DNA from: Candidatus Binataceae bacterium
GTDB lineage: Bacteria; Desulfobacterota; Binatia; Binatales; Binataceae
Direction of reading: 5' to 3'
Length of the DNA stretch: 64,000 nt
Assembly: GCA_035508495.1 (NCBI GenBank)
Contig: DATJMX010000072.1
Span: 27,683-91,682 of the forward strand
The translations under genes were made by a program, and so were the position numbers. The first letter of the stretch is position 1. Each line of letters opens with the position of its first letter. Positions 16,101 through 25,592 of the stretch are shown here, piece after piece. A model generated the notes under the pieces. It was not told the DNA's origin. It ran no database searches and worked only from the letters and a program-made list of their open reading frames with translations.

Positions 16101-17519
16101 ATGGCCGCCACGCCCAAGAGTTTCTTCGACGCCGCCGGCGCGGCAATCGCCGACACCGAACTCCATCGCAAGCTCGAGAGCGCGAGCGCGCGTCATCTCG
16201 ATCACTTCGCGCACGTGCGCGCCGAGTTCGCCCCCTACGAGGCCGAGCGCGACGCGGCGCGGCAAATCAAACAGGATGCGATCTCGCGGCTCGACGAACT
16301 CCTGATCGAGCTCACGACAAATCTCGAAAAGCGCGGATGCAAAGTTTTCTTCGCCGAGACCGCTGAGCAGGCCCGCGACTATATCGTCGATCTCGCCAGG
16401 CGCATCGAGGCCAAGCGCATCGTCAAGGGCAAGTCGATGACGACCGAGGAGATCGAGCTCAATCCGGCTCTCACAGCGGCCGGGATGGAAGTCGTCGAAA
16501 CCGATCTCGGCGAATATATCGTGCAGCTTCGCGGCGAAGGCCCGTCGCATATCATCACGCCCGCGATTCATCTTTCCAAAGAAGACATCGGCCATCTGTT
16601 CGAGGACAAGCTCGCGTTCCCATATACCGACGAGCCGGAGAAGCTCACGCTCGCGGCGCGCGACAAGCTGCGCGAGATTTTTTTGTCAGCCGATCTCGGG
16701 ATTACCGGCGCGAACTTCGCGATCGCCGAAACCGGTACGATCGTGGTTGTCGAGAACGAAGGCAACGGCCGGCTCTCGAGCACGCTGCCCGACACGTTCG
16801 TCGCCGTGATGGGAATCGAGAAAGTGATTCCGCGGATGACCGACGTGAGTCACTTCCTCGAGATCCTCGCGCGCACGGCGACCGGCCAGAAGCTGACGAC
16901 GTACACCAGCTTCATCACCGGACCGCGCCGCGATGGCGAGCTCGACGGCCCGCGCGAGATGCACGTGGTGATTCTCGATCACGGGCGCAGCAGCATGCTC
17001 GCCGATCCGGTGCTGCGCGAGGCGCTCAACTGTATCCGCTGCGGCGCGTGCCTTAACGTGTGCCCGGTCTATCGGCGCATCGGCGGCCACGCGTATCAAT
17101 CGACGTATCCGGGACCGATCGGATCGATCGTGAGCCCGAATCTTTTTGGCAGCGCCGCGGGCTACCTGCCGTTTGCGTCGACGCTTTGTGGCGCGTGCCG
17201 CGACGTGTGCCCGGTGAAGATCGATATCCCGCGAATCCTGCTTCATCTGAGATGGAAAGAGACCGAGGCGAATCGCCCGCTCAAGTGGCCGGGGCCGCTC
17301 GGCCGCGCGCGCAGCGGGGCGCGGAGATTCGCGCGAATGGCGCGGCATCCGCGGACGATGCGGTTTTTCAGCAAGCTCGGCGCGTTCATGCTGCGGCCGT
17401 TTGCGCGCGCAGGATGGATCAGGAGAATGCCGGCGCCGTTCTCCAACTGGACACGGCTGCGCGACTTCCCGCGCCCGCGGCCGCGCCGGCGCGCGCGTCC
17501 CGCTCGCGACGACGGCTGA
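16101..17519 (+). CDS. lutB: LutB, iron-sulfur subunit of L-lactate utilisation complex
   Basis: 472 residues with an N-terminal LUD domain (about 60-290, AETGTIVVVENEGNGRLSS) and a C-terminal ferredoxin-like part with two cysteine clusters: CIRCGACLNVCP (about 313) and CGACRDVCP (about 365), each binding a 4Fe-4S cluster. The C-terminal 100 residues are basic. With LutC and LutA it forms a cytoplasmic complex that oxidises L-lactate to pyruvate in characterised bacteria. Gene order here is lutB-lutC-lutA, with 7-nt spacing and then an 8-bp overlap. Confidence 0.93.
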   Translation: MAATPKSFFDAAGAAIADTELHRKLESASARHLDHFAHVRAEFAPYEAERDAARQIKQDAISRLDELLIELTTNLEKRGCKVFFAETAEQARDYIVDLARRIEAKRIVKGKSMTTEEIELNPALTAAGMEVVETDLGEYIVQLRGEGPSHIITPAIHLSKEDIGHLFEDKLAFPYTDEPEKLTLAARDKLREIFLSADLGITGANFAIAETGTIVVVENEGNGRLSSTLPDTFVAVMGIEKVIPRMTDVSHFLEILARTATGQKLTTYTSFITGPRRDGELDGPREMHVVILDHGRSSMLADPVLREALNCIRCGACLNVCPVYRRIGGHAYQSTYPGPIGSIVSPNLFGSAAGYLPFASTLCGACRDVCPVKIDIPRILLHLRWKETEANRPLKWPGPLGRARSGARRFARMARHPRTMRFFSKLGAFMLRPFARAGWIRRMPAPFSNWTRLRDFPRPRPRRRARPARDDG

Positions 17520-17526
17520 TCCTGCG

Positions 17527-18219
17527 ATGTCTTCCATTCACAAAATTCTTGCGAGCGTGAAGGACGCGCTCGAAACGACGCCGGGCAACGGTGCCCATCC
17601 GCATCCCATGCCTGCGCCGATGCCGTCCACGCCGTCGGCCGAGCGAGCGGAGCTCGTTAGCAGTTTCGCGCGCGAGCTCGAAGCGGTGGGCGGCAGGTTT
17701 CTCGGCACGATCGCGCCGAAGCAGATTGGTGCGCGTATCGCGTCGTATGCGACTGAGCTCGGCGCGCGCACGATCGCCTATGGCGACGGCGTTGCGACGG
17801 ACATGAAGCCGATCGCGAGCGCGCTCGAACGTTCAGGATGCACTCTCGTCAAGGCGGCGAAGGTGAAAGAGGATCAGCGCGCCGCGGCACGTTCGCAGAT
17901 CTTCGGTGCTGACCTCGGAATCGCCGAGGCTGACTTTGCGATCTCATTGACGGGCACGCTGGTGATGACCTCGGCACCGGCGCGGCCGAACTCGCTGACG
18001 CTCGTGCCGCCCGCGAGTCTCGTTATCGTGCAGGTTGATAAAATCGTGCCGAACCTCGCCGCACTGTTCGCCGTGATGGCTCCCGAAGCCATCGCCACGA
18101 CTCGCATGACAATGGTCACGGGACCGAGCCGCACCGCGGACATTGAAAAGCGCATCGTGCTGGGAATCCACGGGCCGAAGTCGCTGGCCGTGATAATCGC
18201 GTGGCCACACGATGACTGA
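17527..18219 (+). CDS. lutC: LutC, LUD-domain subunit
   Basis: 230 residues from the ATG at 17527 (MSSIHKILASVKDALETT), just behind lutB. The LUD domain spans about 60-228, with ADLGIAEADFAISLTGTLVM and a C-terminal IHGPKSLAVIIA, as in LutC/YkgG proteins. No cysteine cluster is present, as expected for this subunit. The stop overlaps the lutA start by 8 bp, indicating translational coupling. Role: part of the LutABC lactate-oxidising complex (known for the family). Confidence 0.92.
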   Translation: MSSIHKILASVKDALETTPGNGAHPHPMPAPMPSTPSAERAELVSSFARELEAVGGRFLGTIAPKQIGARIASYATELGARTIAYGDGVATDMKPIASALERSGCTLVKAAKVKEDQRAAARSQIFGADLGIAEADFAISLTGTLVMTSAPARPNSLTLVPPASLVIVQVDKIVPNLAALFAVMAPEAIATTRMTMVTGPSRTADIEKRIVLGIHGPKSLAVIIAWPHDD

Positions 18220-18934
18220 GGTTCAGCTTTTTTCGACATGCCTCGGCGAAGAGTTCTTTCCCGAGGTCAACGATGCCGCCGTAACCGTGCTCGAGCGCCT
18301 GCGGCTGCGCGTGCGGCCACTCAAGCGCGCGTTCTGCTGCGGTCAGGTTGCGTTCAACGAGGGTTTTCGCGAAGAAGCGAAGGCTCTAGCGCGCCGCTTC
18401 CTCGACTCGTGCGAGCCGGGAATCCCAATCGTGCTGCCGTCGGGATCGTGCTCGAGCATGATCAGGATTTTCTACGGCGACTTGCTCGCCGGCGATGCCG
18501 ACCTGCTCGCGAAGGCGCATGCGATCCGGCCATGGGTCTTTGAGTTCTCGCAGTTCCTGGTCGACGTGCTGAAGGTGAAATACGTCGGCGCGCGATTCGA
18601 GCGCAGCGTCGCCTACCATCCATCATGTCACCTGATGCGCGAGCTGGGCGTGCGCGACCAGCCGATGCAATTGCTCAGCGCCGTCAACGGCATCCGCCTC
18701 GTCGAGCTCAAAAATCGCGAAGAGTGCTGCGGCTTCGGCGGGATGTTCTCGGTCAAGTTCCCCCCGATCTCGGGCGCGATGCTTGAGGACAAGATGACGA
18801 CGATCACCGAAAGCGGCGCCGAGGTGCTGGTCGCCAACGACTGCGGATGCCTGATGCAGATAGCAGGCGGGCTGCATCGCCAAGGCTCACCCGTGGAGAC
18901 GCGCCACTTGGCGCAAATCCTCGCGAGCCGCTAA
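18212..18934 (+). CDS. lutA: LutA, cysteine-rich (CCG-domain) subunit
   Basis: 240 residues with two CCG (DUF224) domains: FSTCLGEEF with RAFCCGQVAF in the first half, and YHPSCHLMRELG with EECCGFGGMFS in the second. These are the hallmarks of LutA/GlpC/HdrB-type proteins that bind iron-sulfur clusters. It is the last lut gene; the following VOC gene starts 38 nt later. No lactate permease or LutR-type regulator is seen nearby. Confidence 0.93.
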   Translation: MTEVQLFSTCLGEEFFPEVNDAAVTVLERLRLRVRPLKRAFCCGQVAFNEGFREEAKALARRFLDSCEPGIPIVLPSGSCSSMIRIFYGDLLAGDADLLAKAHAIRPWVFEFSQFLVDVLKVKYVGARFERSVAYHPSCHLMRELGVRDQPMQLLSAVNGIRLVELKNREECCGFGGMFSVKFPPISGAMLEDKMTTITESGAEVLVANDCGCLMQIAGGLHRQGSPVETRHLAQILASR

Positions 18935-18972
18935 TAACAGGAAGTTGATTTTTCGAGCGCGAGGAACAAGCG

Positions 18973-19689
18973 ATGAACCTGGCCAAGCGATTTGTTGATG
19001 TCGGACTTTTCACGAGCAACCTTGAGGCGATGCGCGAGTTTTACTCCGAGCGAATCAGGCTGCCTTTCGAGGAAATCCTGCCGCTCGGCGGCGGCACAAA
19101 GCAGCATCGCTTTGGTCTGCTCGGCTCGGTGCTGAAGATCAATCATTCCCGCGATCCACTTCCGCCACGCCGTCTCGGCGGTTATTCGAAGCTCACGATT
19201 TCCGACCCGCGCACGCCGATGCCCATTCAGCTCGCAGACCCCGATGCCAACGCGATCGAGCTCGTGCCGAGCGGACAGCGCGGCATTAATCAGATCGAAG
19301 TGCATCTTGGTGTGACCGACCCAGATGCGTTCGAGCGTTTCTACGGCGACGCGCTGGGCGGTGAGAAGCTCGGCGCGGGACGATTCAAGATCGGCGAGAC
19401 GATTATCAGCTTTGCCCACGACACGAATGCCGTCCGCGCGGACAAGGCCTCAGCCGCGTCGGCAGCCGACGTGCTCGCGTCGATGCGCGCGGTTGGGATG
19501 CGCTACATCACGATCCAGGTACGCGACTGCGACGTCGAGCATCGCGGCTTCATGGCGAAGGGCGTTTGGGAAGGCTCGGCGCCGATGACGCTCGGCGACG
19601 TCGCGCGGATCTCGTTCATCCGCGATCCCGACGGCAACTTTATCGAGATCTCCCAGCGCGCCTCGCTGACCGGCCCGCTACCGAAGTAG
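18973..19689 (+). CDS. VOC-superfamily protein (glyoxalase/dioxygenase-like), two modules
   Basis: 238 residues made of two vicinal-oxygen-chelate modules: residues 1-95 (FVDVGLFTSNLEAMREFY to LADPDANAIELVP) and about 100-230 (QIEVHLGVTDPDAFERFYGDALG to FIRDPDGNFIEISQ). Metal ligands would come from the strand ends of each module. The substrate cannot be read from sequence; glyoxalase I, ring-cleavage dioxygenases and epimerases share the fold. The ATG has GAGGAAC 6 nt upstream. Confidence 0.82.
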   Translation: MNLAKRFVDVGLFTSNLEAMREFYSERIRLPFEEILPLGGGTKQHRFGLLGSVLKINHSRDPLPPRRLGGYSKLTISDPRTPMPIQLADPDANAIELVPSGQRGINQIEVHLGVTDPDAFERFYGDALGGEKLGAGRFKIGETIISFAHDTNAVRADKASAASAADVLASMRAVGMRYITIQVRDCDVEHRGFMAKGVWEGSAPMTLGDVARISFIRDPDGNFIEISQRASLTGPLPK

Positions 19690-19772
19690 TGGGCCTCAAA
19701 TCGGCCATTGCCTCGGGTGCCGAAGGCTCGTATCTCATGGACTAGTCACAAGCCCACTCGAGGAGAGTCGCT

Positions 19773-20420
19773 ATGCCAACCCTTTATGGAGCGCTGGGAT
19801 CGCCGTTCGTCCGCAAAGCAATCGTGGCGTTGACTGAGAAAGGAATCGCCTACGATCATGACCCGGTGGTTCCGTTCGGGCCCAATCCCGAATATCGCAA
19901 GATCAGCCCACTCGGAAAAATTCCCGCGTTTCGCGATGGCGATCGCACGCTCGCGGATTCGTCAGTAATCCTCGCGTACCTCGAGCGCACGCATCCCGAG
20001 CCTCCGCTCTACCCGAGCGATGCGTATGACTATGCGCGCGCTCTGTGGTTCGAGGAGTATGGTGACGGCGGCCTGGCGCCGGTGCTCGGCAGCAAGATCT
20101 TCTTCGCGCGTGTCATCGGTCCGCGCTTCATGAATCAGCCGACCGACGAGGCCGCGGTGCAGAAGGCGCTCAACGAAGAAGTACCGCCGCTGTTCGACTA
20201 CCTCGAAAAAGAACTCGAAGGTAAGGATTACCTGGTCGCGAACCGCTTCACGATCGCCGATATCGGCGTGGCGACGATCTTCGTGAATTTCCAGTTCGCC
20301 GGATGCAGTGTTGATGCGAAGCGCTGGCCGAAGCTCGCCGCATACGTTGAGCGGATTCATAATCGCCCGAGCTTCAAGGGCATTATCGACAAAGAGAAGG
20401 CAGCCTTCGGCGTCAAGTAA
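19773..20420 (+). CDS. glutathione S-transferase family protein
   Basis: 215 residues. The thioredoxin-like N-domain (1-80) shows LYGALGSPFVRKAIVAL, the cis-proline stretch SPLGKIPAF and DSSVILAYLE, the glutathione-binding corner. The helical C-domain has the N-capping motif NRFTIADIGVATI. AGGAG at 19761 precedes the ATG. A strong terminator follows. Whether this lineage makes glutathione is not known from the window. Confidence 0.9.
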   Translation: MPTLYGALGSPFVRKAIVALTEKGIAYDHDPVVPFGPNPEYRKISPLGKIPAFRDGDRTLADSSVILAYLERTHPEPPLYPSDAYDYARALWFEEYGDGGLAPVLGSKIFFARVIGPRFMNQPTDEAAVQKALNEEVPPLFDYLEKELEGKDYLVANRFTIADIGVATIFVNFQFAGCSVDAKRWPKLAAYVERIHNRPSFKGIIDKEKAAFGVK

Positions 20421-20441
20421 GAGACTGCGCCACAACTTTCG

Positions 20442-20489
20442 ATCGCCGGACTTTTCTTCTTCGCTGGAAGGGAAGTCCGGCGATTTTTC
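20442..20489 (+). terminator. Rho-independent terminator after the GST gene
   Basis: A perfect 12-bp inverted repeat (ATCGCCGGACTT at 20442-20453 and its complement at 20473-20484) with a 19-nt loop is followed directly by a T-run (TTTTTCT). It ends the rightward GST transcript, 18 nt before the convergent asparaginase stop. Confidence 0.85.
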
Positions 20490-20506
20490 TGACGACTCGG
20501 CGACAG

Positions 20507-21478
20507 TCAGCCGTTTTCGATAAATTCTTTCAGCCGCTTGCCGCGCAGTCCGTTGCCGAGCGCGAGCATCAACTTGAGACGCGCCTTTTGCGGAACGATC
20601 TCGTGCGCCGCGATCGCGCCGAGGGAGCGCAAGTAGTGAGCGCCGCCGGCATAGGGATCGTCGACCGCGCCGCCCCCGGTTCTCGACGCGAGCACGATCG
20701 GCAGGCCGCCTTCGATCGCGCGCTTGATCTCATCGATCCAGTCCGGAGGTACGCGTCCGCTGCCAAAGCCTGCGATCACCAGGCCCCTGAGCCCCGGCCG
20801 CGCAAGCGCTTCGTGCAATGACGCCGTATCAGCGATCATTGCCGCGACCAGCGCGACGTTGGGCTCGGGCTTGGGCCGCACGATTTGCCTCGGGTTCGCG
20901 GGGACTACGAACAACCACGGCTCATTCATGTAGATGCGGCCGAGCGGACCGCCTGCCGGTGATCGAAAGGCGCCAAGCACGAGGCCGTTACTCTTGGTAA
21001 CGAACCGCGCGGAATGGATTTCCTCGTTCAGCACGACGAGCGTGCCAAGCTCGCGTGCCCGCGGCCATCGAGCAACTTTGATCGCATCGAGCAGGTTGCG
21101 CGGGCCGTCCCACGAAATCTCCGACCCGGTGCGCATCGCACCCGTGAACACCACGGGCTTCGGACTCGCGATCGTCAGATGGCAGAAGTAGGCGCTCTCC
21201 TCGAGCGTGTCGGTGCCGTGCGTGACGACCGCACCGGCGATTCCCGGACGGCGCAGCTCCGATGCGATGGTGCGGGAAAGCACGGCCATTCGCTCCGGCG
21301 TCATCGCGGCGCCGGCAATCTTCTCGAGGTCGATGACTTTGGCTGACACTTCCGTGCGCCGCTCGCCGAGATGATGCAGCAGCTCGCGGCCACCCCAATG
21401 CGGGATCGCGCCGTGGCCGGAATCGAGCGTCGAGATCGTGCCTCCGGTGGTGATTAGCGCTATTGTGGCGACACTCAT
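20507..21478 (-). CDS. type I/II-like L-asparaginase
   Basis: 323 residues from the ATG at 21478 (MSVATIALITTGGTIS); the frame is open 54 nt further with no better ribosome site. Both catalytic signatures are present: TGGTIS near the N-terminus (nucleophilic Thr) and VTHGTDTLEESAYF (Thr-Asp pair) about residue 85. A C-terminal small domain follows (AGFGSGRVPP). It hydrolyses asparagine to aspartate and ammonia. No signal peptide is seen, so it is probably cytoplasmic. Confidence 0.92.
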   Translation of the reverse strand: MSVATIALITTGGTISTLDSGHGAIPHWGGRELLHHLGERRTEVSAKVIDLEKIAGAAMTPERMAVLSRTIASELRRPGIAGAVVTHGTDTLEESAYFCHLTIASPKPVVFTGAMRTGSEISWDGPRNLLDAIKVARWPRARELGTLVVLNEEIHSARFVTKSNGLVLGAFRSPAGGPLGRIYMNEPWLFVVPANPRQIVRPKPEPNVALVAAMIADTASLHEALARPGLRGLVIAGFGSGRVPPDWIDEIKRAIEGGLPIVLASRTGGGAVDDPYAGGAHYLRSLGAIAAHEIVPQKARLKLMLALGNGLRGKRLKEFIENG

Positions 21479-21545
21479 TGCGATCGCGTCCGAACGACCA
21501 AAAATATTTCTCTCGAACCCATGATAAGGCATGATTTAGCCTGAC

Positions 21546-23564
21546 TTGGCTGCCAGAACCAAAAAGCAAAGATCAGCCGAACACGCGCCTTCGAAGAAGA
21601 TCGAAGCGCCGAGGTCGTCCGGACTGTCGTTCTCGGAGCGCGCACGGTGGCTCGCCGTTGTGCTCGTCGCCTCCGCCTTGGTCTACTCGAGAAGTCTCGC
21701 TGGCGTCTGGCTCTACGATGATCACGGGATGATTCTCGAAAACCGCGATCTCAAGAAGTGGTCGTTCTTGTGGAAGGCGTTTTATCACGACAGTTGGTGG
21801 TACCGAGGCAACGGTATCGACCCTGCGAGCGCTTATTACAGGCCTCTGCAGCTGGTTTGGTTCGGCCTCAATTACCGCTTGTTTGGATTCCACGTTATGG
21901 GATGGCACGCCGCGCTCATTGCGATGCAGGTCGCCGTGGTGTGGCTCGTCTTCCGGGTCACCGAAGAGCTTACAGACGGTGACCTGAGCGCGGCGGTGGT
22001 CGCCGCGCTGCTCTTCGGCTTGATGCCGATTCATGCACAGGCGGTATCGTGGATATCTGCGGTGCCCTTCCCGATGACGTCCCTGTTCGAGCTAATCGCG
22101 TTGCTGGCACTCGTGCGGCGCGGTCCAATGTCGATTCGCAGAACGGTTGAGTCACTGACGTTCTTTGCATGTGCACTACTGAGTCACGAGTCCGCGGTTG
22201 CGTTCCCCGCCGTTGTGGCGGCCTACGGACTTATCGTGGAGGAACCCGAATCCGCTGGAGCGCCAACCTGGCGGAACCGAATCATTGATGCCGCACGACG
22301 GAGCGCTCCATTTTTTGGGCTACTTGCGATCTATATGGTCATCCGCTTTCTGGTGCTCGCGCGGATCAACAATAAGGCAGTCGATCATCTACCCTTCGCG
22401 ACTGCGCTCTTCACGGTTCCCTGGATAGTCGGGCGCTACCTCGTACTTCTTCTGGCGCCGTTTCGGGCGTACCCCGGCCACAATGTGACGCCAGTGACCG
22501 GCCTATGGTCGGGGCGCTTATGGATTTCACTGCTGGGCCTGCCCGCGCTAGCAGTTGCCGCTTTTTTTCTGATGCGCCGGATGCGTCGCGCGCGCATTTA
22601 TTTTTTTTGCGCCGCCTGGGCCGCCTTCGTGCTGCTCCCGATGTTGGACATCGTGGCTTTCCGCCCGGGAGCTCTCATGGAGGACCGTTATGCATACGAA
22701 AGCTCTGCGGCCTGGTGCGTCCTGCTAGGGTCGTTGGTGGCAGAGCTAATTACGGATTATCGCGCGGTACGGACCTACGTCCTGGCGGGCCTGGCGGCAG
22801 TAGCAGCGGCCCTGGCCATCAACCTTTGGACCGGTCAGCGACTGTTTCACGACGATTATGTGATGTTCACCTGGTGTACCGCGGATATTCCGCACTCCTG
22901 GCTATGCCACGAGTGGCTTGGAAAAGCGCTAATGGATCGCGGCGATCTAATTGGCGCGGACGACGAATACACCACGGGAATGCGGATGGATCCTGAGCCG
23001 CAGAGCGCGCAATACACGCTCGGGATGATTCACTATGAAGAAGGCGATCGGCGGGCGGGCCTTTTTGAAATGCTCAACGCGCTTCGCGACGCCAAAGAAT
23101 TCAACGCAAATCAGTACGCCCAGTTGCTCAGGGTTTCAGTCGACGGTGGTAACGAGGATATAGCCAAAAAGGTTATCGTACTTGCGCAAAGGTATCCCGC
23201 CACGCGTGCGGCCGCCCAACTCGGCAACGCAAAGCTCGAGCTTGCGCACGATCACAAGCAAGATGCATTGACGATCCTCGAGGCCACTACCGCCAAGTAT
23301 CCCGATGACGGCGACGCGTGGATCCTGCTCGCCGAGACGCAAGCCGACCTCGGGCACCTGCCTGAAGCGACCGAGGCAGCCAGGCAGGCGGTTGATAGCA
23401 CACCCGACGCTGAGTGGTTCCACATGGTCTATGCCAAGCTGCTCGATCGAAGCGGCTATCATGATGAGGCCGTGGAAGAATATCGCAAGGCGCTGTCGCT
23501 CGCGCCCAAAAACCAGCAGCTCGTGCAAACCGTGGAACGCGAAGCACCCGAAGCGATGCACTAA
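21546..23564 (+). CDS. polytopic membrane protein with C-terminal TPR repeats (TMTC-like), copy 1
   Basis: 672 residues: basic N-terminus, about ten hydrophobic segments (about 35-440) and a C-terminal soluble TPR region (about 450-670, for example AEWFHMVYAKLLDRSGYHDEAVEEYRKAL). The first extracytoplasmic loop has YDDHGMILEN and the next SAYYRPLQLVWFGLNYRLFG, a GT-C glycosyltransferase-like lay-out; the YDD acidic pair is the likely active site. The start is a TTG at 21546; the next methionine lies behind the first helix. The neighbouring gene is a paralogue. The glycosyl substrate, if any, is unknown. Confidence 0.75.
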   Translation: MAARTKKQRSAEHAPSKKIEAPRSSGLSFSERARWLAVVLVASALVYSRSLAGVWLYDDHGMILENRDLKKWSFLWKAFYHDSWWYRGNGIDPASAYYRPLQLVWFGLNYRLFGFHVMGWHAALIAMQVAVVWLVFRVTEELTDGDLSAAVVAALLFGLMPIHAQAVSWISAVPFPMTSLFELIALLALVRRGPMSIRRTVESLTFFACALLSHESAVAFPAVVAAYGLIVEEPESAGAPTWRNRIIDAARRSAPFFGLLAIYMVIRFLVLARINNKAVDHLPFATALFTVPWIVGRYLVLLLAPFRAYPGHNVTPVTGLWSGRLWISLLGLPALAVAAFFLMRRMRRARIYFFCAAWAAFVLLPMLDIVAFRPGALMEDRYAYESSAAWCVLLGSLVAELITDYRAVRTYVLAGLAAVAAALAINLWTGQRLFHDDYVMFTWCTADIPHSWLCHEWLGKALMDRGDLIGADDEYTTGMRMDPEPQSAQYTLGMIHYEEGDRRAGLFEMLNALRDAKEFNANQYAQLLRVSVDGGNEDIAKKVIVLAQRYPATRAAAQLGNAKLELAHDHKQDALTILEATTAKYPDDGDAWILLAETQADLGHLPEATEAARQAVDSTPDAEWFHMVYAKLLDRSGYHDEAVEEYRKALSLAPKNQQLVQTVEREAPEAMH

Positions 23565-23677
23565 AGCCCAACACCGGCAACGCGTTGGCTTCCTCCTCAA
23601 AGCAACTGCGAACCACCCGCGCGAAGAATCGTCGCGTCGATGAGCGCCGGGCACAGCGCGACCCTGCCACGCTCTCG

Positions 23678-25588
23678 ATGCACCGGATTCGGATCGCGGC
23701 GCTGCTCGCGCTCTCAGCGCTAGTCTATGCGCGATCGCTCACCAACCAATTCGTATACGACGATAACGAGGAGATTCGTCTCAACCATTTCATTGGTCAG
23801 TGGTCGTTCATCTGGCGATCGTTCGTGAACGATTCCTGGTGGTTCCGCAATCCCTCCCAGTTGCCGCAAAGTGCCTACTACCGTCCCCTCCAGGATGCGT
23901 GGTTCGCGCTGAACTACCACGCCTTCGCCATGAATCCGGTGGGATGGCATCTGACGATGATCGCGCTCGAGGTCGTCGTGGTGTGGCTCGTGTTTCGTGT
24001 CGCGGAAGAACTCACGGGAGACTTCACGTCCGCGCTCGTTGCGGGCGCGCTCTTCGCCGTGATGCCAGTGCATGCGCAGGCGATCGCATGGCCGTCGGCG
24101 ATACCATTGCCGATGTCGGCGGCGCTCGAGCTGGGTGCGATGTTGTTCGTGGTGCGACGCGTCGAGAGCTCGCGCGCGTGGGCGCTGATACTCTTCGCGC
24201 TCGCGCTGCTGAGTCACGAATCGGCGATCATGTTTCCCGCGCTCGTCGCTGCATACGCATTTTTATGCGCCCCGGGCGCGACGGACGAATCGCCAAGACA
24301 GCGCGCCCGCGCCGCCCTGCTTTTCAGCGCGCCGTTTTTCCTCGTCGCGCTGATCTATCTTGGCGTGCGCATCGCGATTCTGGGATTCATCACCCAGCAC
24401 AATCTCGGCAATCACCTGGGCACTTATACAGTTCTGCTCACGACGTTCGAGGTAATCGGGCAATATCTGGTGCTGCTCGTAATTCCGTGGCGCGCCGATC
24501 CGTCGCATGCGATTGCTCCGATAGCGAGCCCCTTGACGCCGGCCTTCTACCTGACGCTCCTCGGGATCGCCGCAATCTCGATCGCGGCATGGGCAATCCT
24601 GGTGCAGCGGCGGCGCGTCGCACTCTACCAACTGTGCGCACTCTGGATATTTCTCTTTCTCGCCCCAGTCCTGAATCTCGGCGCACTCAACCCAGTCGAG
24701 CTAGTCGCCGATCGCTACCTCTTCATGCCCTCAGCCGCATGGTGCATCGCACTCGGCTCGCTCTCGGGCGAACTCATGATCTACAAGGAGGCGCGCAACG
24801 CTGTGACGGCTATCGTCGCGGCTTTCGTTTTCATATCAGCGGCGATTCTCTGGCACGTACAAGGCTTCTGGCAGAATGAGATCGCCCTCTTTACGCGCGC
24901 GACGCAGGTTTCGCCGGGATCCTCGCTATGGCACGAGCGTCTCGGCATGGCGCTTAAAGGTGATGGCAAGCTCGACGACGCATTGCGCGAGCTCGCCGCC
25001 GCCGATGCGCTCGATCGAGAATCCGGTACGGCGCTGTACAATATCGCGCTGATCCATTTGCAGCAGGGCCATCCGAAACTGGCGCTCGAAGAGATGGTTC
25101 GGGCGTTGCCGCGGATCAAAGATGCGCCGCCGGGCGCATACGGCGAGGCCGCGCGAGTCGCGATGAATATCGGAGACTTCGCAAAGGCCGAGAATTTGCT
25201 CGACCAAGCCTCGAAGCTCCGCGGCGGCGGCGGTCCCACTGCTATCGGCCGCGCGGAGATCAAGATCATGCAGCACGACGATGCGGCCGCGATTACGATC
25301 CTGAAGGAAGCGACCAAGGATTATCCCGAAGATTCCGAGGCGTGGACATTGCTCGCGCACACTGAATTGGAGCAAGGCGACTACGCTGATGCACTAATCG
25401 CCAGCGAACGCGCGGTCGCGTACGCGCCAAACGCGGGATGGGCGCGTATCCTGCACGCCGAACTACTCGACAAAGCCGGCCGCCACGACGAAGCGATAGC
25501 GGAATATCGCCGCGCCCTCGAGGTTCAGCCCGACGATCCTCAAATCAGAACAACAATCGAACAAGTAAAGCCCCAGGCGTTACAGTAG
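23678..25588 (+). CDS. polytopic membrane protein with C-terminal TPR repeats (TMTC-like), copy 2
   Basis: 636 residues from the ATG at 23678 (MHRIRIAALLALSALVYARSL); an in-frame TTG at 23585 would add 31 basic residues as in copy 1. It shares with copy 1 the YDDNEEIRLN loop, SAYYRPLQDAWFALNYHAF, the HAQA(I/V)(A/S)W motif, LLSHESA and the TPR tail ending GRHDEAIAEYRRALEV. The two genes are a tandem duplication, clearly diverged. It is convergent with the ABC protein gene with a 4-nt gap. Function is inferred only as a GT-C-type membrane enzyme. Confidence 0.75.
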   Translation: MHRIRIAALLALSALVYARSLTNQFVYDDNEEIRLNHFIGQWSFIWRSFVNDSWWFRNPSQLPQSAYYRPLQDAWFALNYHAFAMNPVGWHLTMIALEVVVVWLVFRVAEELTGDFTSALVAGALFAVMPVHAQAIAWPSAIPLPMSAALELGAMLFVVRRVESSRAWALILFALALLSHESAIMFPALVAAYAFLCAPGATDESPRQRARAALLFSAPFFLVALIYLGVRIAILGFITQHNLGNHLGTYTVLLTTFEVIGQYLVLLVIPWRADPSHAIAPIASPLTPAFYLTLLGIAAISIAAWAILVQRRRVALYQLCALWIFLFLAPVLNLGALNPVELVADRYLFMPSAAWCIALGSLSGELMIYKEARNAVTAIVAAFVFISAAILWHVQGFWQNEIALFTRATQVSPGSSLWHERLGMALKGDGKLDDALRELAAADALDRESGTALYNIALIHLQQGHPKLALEEMVRALPRIKDAPPGAYGEAARVAMNIGDFAKAENLLDQASKLRGGGGPTAIGRAEIKIMQHDDAAAITILKEATKDYPEDSEAWTLLAHTELEQGDYADALIASERAVAYAPNAGWARILHAELLDKAGRHDEAIAEYRRALEVQPDDPQIRTTIEQVKPQALQ

Positions 25589-25592
25589 GCAC

